The notes under the pieces are model-generated. The model did no database searches. It was not told where the DNA came from and saw nothing but the letters and a program-made list of their open reading frames with translations. Source: Halodurantibacterium flavum (GTDB lineage: Bacteria > Pseudomonadota > Alphaproteobacteria > Rhodobacterales > Rhodobacteraceae). From it: DNA of 64,000 nt. Below are positions 58,719 through 64,000 of this stretch, in pieces. The position numbers and the translations under genes were made by a program. The DNA lies in the NCBI RefSeq assembly GCF_042681825.1, contig NZ_JBHUGH010000003.1, positions 372,001-436,000 on the forward strand. The letters run 5' to 3'. Numbering within the stretch: the first letter of the stretch is position 1; the number at the start of each line of letters is the position of its first letter.

Positions 58719-60491
58719 TCAGTAGAACAGCGATATCACGATTGTCGCCGCAACCGCCATCACGACATTGAGCGGCAGCCCGATCCGGAGGAAATCCGAA
58801 AAGCGATAGCCGCCCGGGCCGTAGACAAGCGTGTTGGTCTGATAGCCGATGGGCGTCGCGAAACTGGCCGAGGCCCCCATCATCACGGCGATGACAAGCG
58901 GGCGCGGGTCGATCCCCAGCGAATGTGCGAGCCCGATGGCCAGCGGCGTGACCACGACGGCCACGGCATTGTTGGTCACAAGTTCCGTCAGGACCGAGGT
59001 CAGCGCATAGATCGAGAGGATCAGCACGAAGGGCGGCAACCCCCCGAGCCATGGCGCGACCGTGGTGACGATCAGCTGCACCGCCCCCGAATGATCGAGA
59101 CCGGCGCCCACCCCCAGCATGCCGAAGATCAGCGCCAGAAGCCGGCCATCGATGCCGGCCAGCGCCTCATCCGCGTCAATGCAGCGGGTGACAAGCACGA
59201 TGGCCACCCCGATGAAGGCGAGGATGTGGATCGGCGCGATATTCAGCGCCGACAGGACCACGATCCCCACCAGAACCGCAATCACGATGGGCGCATGGGA
59301 CCGGCGGAACGCCCGCTCGGACGGCTGGCCGACCTGCACAAGGTCCATGTCGGTTGCAAGGCGCTGGATATCCCCCGGCGCCCCTTCAAGCAAAAGCGTA
59401 TCGCCGACACGCACGACCAGATCGTCCAGCTGCCGGCCGATATTCTGGTTCCGACGATGCACGGCCAGCGGATAGACTCCGTAGCGACGGCGCAACCGCA
59501 TGGAGCCGAGCGTCCGCCCCTCCATCCGGCAACCGGGGGTGATCAGCACCTCGACCGTCGTCGTTTCGACCGACGAAAGCTTGTCCACCAGCCGCAATTC
59601 GCGGTTCTGCTGCAGGCCCAGCACCTCGGACATGGGCGTCCGCAACACGACCCGGTCGCCCGCCGCCAGCACGACCTCGGCCAGTTCCCGCCTGAGCGAG
59701 GCATCGCCGCGCAGGACGTCCACCACCCGGGCCCCGCCACGCTTGAATATCTCCACCTCATCGAGCGAGCGTCCGATCAGGCCGCTTTCTTCGGGGATGG
59801 CGACCTCGGTAAAGAACTTCATCCGCGACCGGTCGGTCAGCATCCCGGTGAGTGAATCGCGATCCGGCAGCAGCCGCGGCCCCAGAAGCGCCAGATAGCC
59901 GACCCCAACGGCCGCCAGCGTCAGCCCCACCCAGGTGATTTCAAAGACGTGGAACGGCTCCAGCCCCTGGGCGCGCGCAACGCCGTCGACCAGCAGGTTG
60001 GTCGAGGTGCCCAGCAGCGTGATCGTTCCGCCGAAGATCGAAAGATAGGACAGCGGGATCATCAGCTTGGAAGGCGATTTCCCCAGCTGCTTTGCCAGTT
60101 GCATGAAGATCGGGATCATCACGACCACGACCGGCGTGTTGTTGACGAAGGCCGAGAGGGCCAGCACGCCAAGCGACAGCACGACCAGCGTCAGCAACGG
60201 CCGCTTTTCCACATGCACGGCCGCCAGATGCGTGACCCAGTCCAGCGTCCCTGTGCGCACCAAGCCCCCCACGATGATGAAGAGCGCGGCAATGGTCCAG
60301 GGCGCGTTGTTGGAAAAGACCTGCATCGTCGCCTCGACCGGCAGGATGCCCAGCAGCAGCATCAGCACGGCGCCGCTGATCGCCACCACCTCGACAGGAT
60401 AAACCTCGCGCAGGAACATCACGAACATGCCGATGACGATCGCGATCGCCAGCAATGCCTCGGTCGTCGCGGAAAACTCGAACCCCAACAT
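58719..60491 (-). CDS. SLC13-family permease with two TrkA-C domains (copy 2)
   Basis: 590 residues, same plan as the permease encoded at 56546-58321: helices, a TrkA-C pair at about 205-375 (DRVVLRTPMSEVLGLQ, DTLLLEGAPGDIQRL), helices. Motifs LSAFVNNTPVVVVMIP and LTELVTNNAVAVVVTP are the two inverted half-sites; STNLLVDGVA and SFATPIGYQTNTLVYGPGGY follow them. Alignment by eye suggests the two are distant paralogues rather than a recent duplication. Probable sulfate, dicarboxylate or metal carrier; unproven. Confidence 0.87.
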   Translation of the reverse strand: MLGFEFSATTEALLAIAIVIGMFVMFLREVYPVEVVAISGAVLMLLLGILPVEATMQVFSNNAPWTIAALFIIVGGLVRTGTLDWVTHLAAVHVEKRPLLTLVVLSLGVLALSAFVNNTPVVVVMIPIFMQLAKQLGKSPSKLMIPLSYLSIFGGTITLLGTSTNLLVDGVARAQGLEPFHVFEITWVGLTLAAVGVGYLALLGPRLLPDRDSLTGMLTDRSRMKFFTEVAIPEESGLIGRSLDEVEIFKRGGARVVDVLRGDASLRRELAEVVLAAGDRVVLRTPMSEVLGLQQNRELRLVDKLSSVETTTVEVLITPGCRMEGRTLGSMRLRRRYGVYPLAVHRRNQNIGRQLDDLVVRVGDTLLLEGAPGDIQRLATDMDLVQVGQPSERAFRRSHAPIVIAVLVGIVVLSALNIAPIHILAFIGVAIVLVTRCIDADEALAGIDGRLLALIFGMLGVGAGLDHSGAVQLIVTTVAPWLGGLPPFVLILSIYALTSVLTELVTNNAVAVVVTPLAIGLAHSLGIDPRPLVIAVMMGASASFATPIGYQTNTLVYGPGGYRFSDFLRIGLPLNVVMAVAATIVISLFY

Positions 60492-60517
60492 GATCTCTCC
60501 TGCCTCTCGCCGGAAAC

Positions 60518-61456
60518 CTATGCTTCACGCCCGTTTCCGGGCAACCTTTTAACCACTTCAATCACATCGGCTTTGTGACGGCCTGCCTTGGGCTGCACAA
60601 GAAAGAGGCCGCCAAAGAGCAGGATGAGCGCGAACCAGAAGCTGTTTCCATACCGCTCGCCCAGCAGGAGCATCGACCAGACCACACCGCAGCCTGTCAC
60701 CAGATAGGCAACCTGCGCGGCGTATACTGATCCTGCCCGGCACAGAAGCCAGACATAGCCCGTGTAGGCCATCAGGCTCGCCACCGCGCCGGCAAGGATC
60801 GCCACCTCGGCCAGGGTGGGGGCGGCAGGTGGCAGGATGACCTGCCCGGTCAGGATCGCCACAGGTGTGACCGCGCCAAGCGCCACGACCGAAGCCCCGA
60901 GCAGCGTCTGCATCGCATCGATGTCGCGCACGGCGAAGCCTGCGACGAACGCCCCCTCCATCGCATAGCAGAGCGGCGCCAGTGCTGCCACGACCAGAAA
61001 GATCAGCGCCCCGGCCTGGGGCAGCGCAAGCTGCGGCAGCGCCAGAACGACGATCCCTGCCGCGCCCAGCGCAAGGCCGAGGCCGCGGAGGGGGTGGAAC
61101 CTCTCCAACCCCAGCACCAGTGCCACGGGCAGTGCAAAAAGCGGGACGAGCGACAGGACGACCGACAGCACCCCCGCCGGCAGATGCGCCGCCGCCGTGT
61201 AAGAGGCGCTGTGCGGCAGAACCATGCCCATAAGCCCGACCGCAAGGTAAAGCCGCAGATGCGCGGGCCCCATGGGCAGGGTCCTGCGCCGCAAAAGGCA
61301 GATGCTGCCAAGCACCAGGATGTTGACCGCGACCTGCCACTGAATGATGCCGAAGGCCGCATGACCCCCGCCCACCGCGATCTTGGTCAAAGGCGTGGTG
61401 AGCCCCCAAAGCGCCCCGATGCCCAGCAATGCGACCAGCGGGGCGAGGTGCGCCAT
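60518..61456 (-). CDS. EamA/DMT-family transporter
   Basis: 312 residues, ten helices in two EamA repeats (LVALLGIGALWGLTTPLTKIAVGGGH; SLMAYTGYVWLLCRAGSVYAAQVAYLVTGCGVVWSMLLLGE). The ATG at 61456 overlaps the ymdB stop by one base, so it is coupled to it. A long open frame upstream to 61807 is antisense/alternate-frame. Substrate unknown. Confidence 0.86.
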   Translation of the reverse strand: MAHLAPLVALLGIGALWGLTTPLTKIAVGGGHAAFGIIQWQVAVNILVLGSICLLRRRTLPMGPAHLRLYLAVGLMGMVLPHSASYTAAAHLPAGVLSVVLSLVPLFALPVALVLGLERFHPLRGLGLALGAAGIVVLALPQLALPQAGALIFLVVAALAPLCYAMEGAFVAGFAVRDIDAMQTLLGASVVALGAVTPVAILTGQVILPPAAPTLAEVAILAGAVASLMAYTGYVWLLCRAGSVYAAQVAYLVTGCGVVWSMLLLGERYGNSFWFALILLFGGLFLVQPKAGRHKADVIEVVKRLPGNGREA

Positions 61457-62268
61457 CAGGGGCGACTCTCCTGCAGGCGGCCACCGAGACGGACCATCAC
61501 GGCGCGGGTTGCGAGGCCGGTCCGGTCGTCCGTCTCGACATAGAAACCCGAAAGCGTTGCAGGGCCCGCCGCAGGCTCGAACCGTCCCTTGGACATGCCT
61601 GTGACAAAGCGGCGGATCGGTTCGAGCTTTTCCATCCCGATCACGCTGTTGTAATCCCCACACATGCCCGCGTCGCTGAGATATGCGGTGCCGCCGGGCA
61701 GGATCTGCGCGTCGCCGGTGGGCACATGGGTATGGGTCCCGACCACCACGCTGGCACGGCCATCGCACCAGTGGCCGGTGGCCATCTTTTCCGACGTCGC
61801 CTCGCAATGAATGTCGATCAGCGCCGCCTGCACCGCACCGCCCAGCGGATGCGCCTTGAGCACCGTTTCAAGCGCCGAGAACGGATCGTCGAACGGGCGC
61901 TTCATGAAGACCTGTCCAAGCGCCTGCGCAACCAGAATGCGGCGCCCGCCGGTGGCCTCGAACACCCGGGCGCCGCGACCGGGCGCGCCCTTGGCGTAGT
62001 TGAGGGGGCGGATGATGCGCGGCTCTTGCTCGGCATAGCCCAGCATGTCGCGCTGATCGAAGGCGTGATCGCCCAGCGTGATGCAATCGGCGCCTGCGTC
62101 GAGCATTTCCTTGGCATGGGCAGGGGAAAGGCCGGCGCCGGCCGTCGCGTTTTCACCGTTCACCACCACGAAATCGAGCGCCCATTCCCGGCGCAGCGCC
62201 GGAAGCTGTTCTGCCACGGCGGCACGCCCCGCCCGACCCATGACATCGCCAAGAAAGAGAATCTTCAT
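61456..62268 (-). CDS. TIGR00282/YmdB-type metallophosphoesterase
   Basis: 270 residues, calcineurin-like fold. Metal-ligand motifs: FLGDVMGRAG (Asp8), VVNGENATAG (Glu39-Asn40), TLGDHAFDQRD and GTHTHVPTGDAQIL. In B. subtilis YmdB the third motif is LGNH with Asn as a ligand; here Asp67 replaces it. YmdB hydrolyses 2',3'-cyclic nucleotides. A 66-bp gap precedes it; the cyclo-ligase gene lies upstream on the same strand. Confidence 0.9.
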   Translation of the reverse strand: MKILFLGDVMGRAGRAAVAEQLPALRREWALDFVVVNGENATAGAGLSPAHAKEMLDAGADCITLGDHAFDQRDMLGYAEQEPRIIRPLNYAKGAPGRGARVFEATGGRRILVAQALGQVFMKRPFDDPFSALETVLKAHPLGGAVQAALIDIHCEATSEKMATGHWCDGRASVVVGTHTHVPTGDAQILPGGTAYLSDAGMCGDYNSVIGMEKLEPIRRFVTGMSKGRFEPAAGPATLSGFYVETDDRTGLATRAVMVRLGGRLQESRP

Positions 62269-62334
62269 GAGGCAAAGCCTTATCGCATCGCCCTTCAGTG
62301 GCCAACGGGTTTCAGCACGCCGGGGCTGCGGCCG

Positions 62335-62901
62335 TCAGCGGAACCATGTCACGCCCCGCTCGGTCACGATGCCATCGAGCGGCTGATCGACCGGCTCGAC
62401 CGGAATTTCGGGCAACTCTTGCGCGCCAAAGGCGAAACCGATGGCGACGACGGGCTTTCTGGCGCGCAGGATTTCCAGCGTGCGGTCGTAAAAACCGCCG
62501 CCATAGCCAAGCCGGAAGCCGCGCGCATCAAAGGCGACCAGCGGCACGATCAGAAGATCGGGTTCAAGCCACGCGCCCTCTGCCGGCACAAGGGCACCGA
62601 AGGTGCCGCGCACCATCCGCGCGTCGGGCGTCCATTCGCGAAAACGCAGCGGCTGCCCCCGACCCACGATCACCGGAACACAGACCGGCCCTTGATGGGC
62701 GGCCATCGCAGGCAGCGGGTCGATCTCGTTCCGCATCGGCATGTAGCCGGCAAGGATCTTTCCCGTCTCTGACCCGATGGCGGCCCGCAGATGGTCGGCC
62801 GCCGCCCCCTGCCCCGCCGCATGGGCCAGATCGCGCGCCAGAAGCGCCGCCTGACGCGCGCGGCTCTTGGCCTCGGTCGGATCGGGCGCGGTGCCGGTCA
62901 T
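62335..62901 (-). CDS. 5-formyltetrahydrofolate cyclo-ligase
   Basis: 188 residues. Converts 5-formyl-THF to 5,10-methenyl-THF. Visible: KSRARQAALLARDLAH, ETGKILAGYMPMRNEIDPLP, and the ATP/folate-binding VPLVAFDARGFRLGYGGGFYDRTL signature. The start overlaps the mgtE stop by 4 bp. 6S RNA often lies upstream of this gene in proteobacteria, but here mgtE coding sequence occupies that place. Confidence 0.93.
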   Translation of the reverse strand: MTGTAPDPTEAKSRARQAALLARDLAHAAGQGAAADHLRAAIGSETGKILAGYMPMRNEIDPLPAMAAHQGPVCVPVIVGRGQPLRFREWTPDARMVRGTFGALVPAEGAWLEPDLLIVPLVAFDARGFRLGYGGGFYDRTLEILRARKPVVAIGFAFGAQELPEIPVEPVDQPLDGIVTERGVTWFR

Positions 62902-64000
62902 AGCAGAAGAATCGTCGCAAGGCCGAGGAAGGCAAAAAAGCCCATCACATCGGTCAGGGTCGTGACAAAGGTGCCCGATGCCAGCGCCGGGTCGAACCCG
63001 AGCCGGTTGAGCGTCAGCGGCACCAGCGCCCCGCCCAGCGCCGCAACCATCTGGTTCGCGACCATGGCGAGCCCCAGCACGATGCCCAGCATCGGATCGC
63101 CAAAGATCAGCGTGCCGGCAAGACCGAGGATGATCGCAAGGCCCGTCCCGTTGAGTATCCCGGTCAACAGCTCCCGCCGCACGACCCGCCCGGCGTTGGA
63201 GCTTGTGAGGCTGCGCGTCGCGAGCGCCCGCACCGCCACGGCAAGCGACTGGGTTCCGCCGATGCCGCCGGTCGAGGCCACGATAGGCATCAGCGCGGCA
63301 AGCGCCACAAGTGCCGAGATCGTATCCTCGAACATCGAGATGACGACCGCCGAAAGCGACGCGGTAAAGAGGTTCACCACCAGCCAGGGCAGACGTTGGC
63401 GGACGGTTTCCAGAACGCCGTCGGCAAGGCTGCTTTCCTCGGACACACCCGCAAGACGCAGAATGTCCTCCTCATGTTCCTCATCCAGAACGTTCATTGC
63501 GTCGTCGATCGTGATCACACCGACAAGACGGTCGTTTTCATCCACGACCGGCGCCGAGATGAGGTGATACTGGTTGAAGAGATAGGCGACCTCGGATTCC
63601 TCTTCGGTCGCGCGGATGGTGCGGAACCCGTCTTCGGTGATGTCGTTCAACCGGACATCGCGCCGCGCCGCAAGCATCCGACCGAGCGAGACATGGCCCA
63701 CGGGCCGCATCCTGGGGTCCACCAGGATGACGTGATAGAACTGGGCCGGCAGCCATTCTTCCTGCCGCAGGAAGTCGATCGTCTGCCCCACGGTCCAGTC
63801 CTGCGGCGCGACCACGGTTTCCCGCTGCATCAGCCGCCCGGCCGAATATTCCGGATAGGCCAGCGCCTGTTCGACCGCCACGCGGTCGGCATCCTCCAGC
63901 GCGTCGAGGATGATTTCCTGCTGCGGCTCCTCCAGATCCTCGAGGATGTCGACCACATCATCGGAATCGAGTTCCCGCACGGCCTCGGCCAGAACCTCAC
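62898..64000 (-). CDS. mgtE: Magnesium transporter MgtE, 5' truncated
   Basis: The frame is open to the window end, so the N-terminus is missing; about 367 residues are visible. Order: end of the N-terminal MgtE helical domain (AVRELDSDDVVDILEDL), two CBS domains (about residues 50-180 of the visible part, e.g. RPVGHVSLGRMLAARRD and RLVGVITIDDAMNVLDEEHEEDIL), a connecting helix, and five membrane helices with STGGIGGTQSLAVAVRALAT, a family signature. Gates Mg2+ influx by intracellular Mg2+ sensing through the CBS domains. Confidence 0.94.
   Translation of the reverse strand, partial: EVLAEAVRELDSDDVVDILEDLEEPQQEIILDALEDADRVAVEQALAYPEYSAGRLMQRETVVAPQDWTVGQTIDFLRQEEWLPAQFYHVILVDPRMRPVGHVSLGRMLAARRDVRLNDITEDGFRTIRATEEESEVAYLFNQYHLISAPVVDENDRLVGVITIDDAMNVLDEEHEEDILRLAGVSEESSLADGVLETVRQRLPWLVVNLFTASLSAVVISMFEDTISALVALAALMPIVASTGGIGGTQSLAVAVRALATRSLTSSNAGRVVRRELLTGILNGTGLAIILGLAGTLIFGDPMLGIVLGLAMVANQMVAALGGALVPLTLNRLGFDPALASGTFVTTLTDVMGFFAFLGLATILLL

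Noticed and set aside
62898..63300. 6S RNA upstream of the 5-formyl-THF cyclo-ligase gene
   Set aside because: The cyclo-ligase start overlaps mgtE, so there is no intergenic room for the RNA at its common location.

Overview
The window is a contiguous piece of a high-G+C alphaproteobacterial chromosome, most likely from the Rhodobacterales (Rhodobacter/Paracoccus/Roseobacter group). Evidence: a stand-alone F1-ATPase operon (atpHAGDC, without F0 genes), a short prolyl-tRNA synthetase, one LolC/E-type permease paired with LolD, an HdaA gene next to ppk, a PccR-type short-chain acyl-CoA regulator with TTTGCAAA boxes, and several small secreted proteins of the kind seen in that order. I see no rRNA, tRNA, insertion sequence, prophage, integrase or CRISPR array. 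The window looks like core chromosome with a few lineage-specific insertions. It cuts a gene at each end: a UPF0260 protein on the left and mgtE on the right.

Layout. 1-3.9 kb: UPF0260 protein, threonine aldolase, a DsbA-like isomerase, PRPP synthetase (prs), methionine aminopeptidase (map). 4.0-9.5 kb: the atp operon on the minus strand, with an organic hydroperoxide resistance gene (ohr) inserted between atpG and atpD, a candidate promoter and a strong terminator. 9.6-13.7 kb: a methyltransferase divergent from gloB, then clpA and its terminator. 14.1-16.7 kb: a two-gene membrane motor module of the ExbB/MotA and MotB/OmpA type. 16.8-21.3 kb: ChaC, DUF2125, extensin-like protein, tyrC, hisC. 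21.4-27.6 kb (minus strand): rpsD with its own promoter and structured leader, parE, lolD, lolC/E, proS. 27.7-33.4 kb (plus strand): AI-2E family permease, hdaA, ppk, ppx. 33.4-46.5 kb: the propionate/methylmalonyl-CoA region (mcm, pccA, pccB, pccR) interspersed with small envelope proteins, a GNAT, a DUF486 protein and a Bcr-type exporter. 46.5-47.7 kb: a hemerythrin-like protein and a secreted nuclease. 47.8-54.6 kb: choline-to-glycine-betaine genes (betA, betB, betI) divergent from a choline ABC importer (choXWV). 54.6-64.0 kb: EamA exporters, YebC, two convergent SLC13/TrkA-C permeases around a lipoprotein gene, a YmdB-type phosphoesterase, 5-formyl-THF cyclo-ligase and mgtE.

How the genes work together. 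PccB and PccA make propionyl-CoA carboxylase; its product is isomerised after epimerisation by the B12-dependent mutase Mcm. Epimerase and MeaB are not in the window. PccR, with candidate boxes at pccB, at its own gene and inside the pccB-pccA interval, probably controls the set. ChoXWV imports choline, BetA and BetB oxidise it to glycine betaine, and BetI represses from the shared intergenic region. HdaA, Ppk and Ppx sit in one directional run that puts replication-initiation control next to polyphosphate turnover.

The least explained items are the ZorAB/MotAB-like motor pair, the small proteins between pccB and pccA (one only 45 residues), and the ohr gene embedded in the ATP synthase operon. 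No complete novel multi-gene system is evident.
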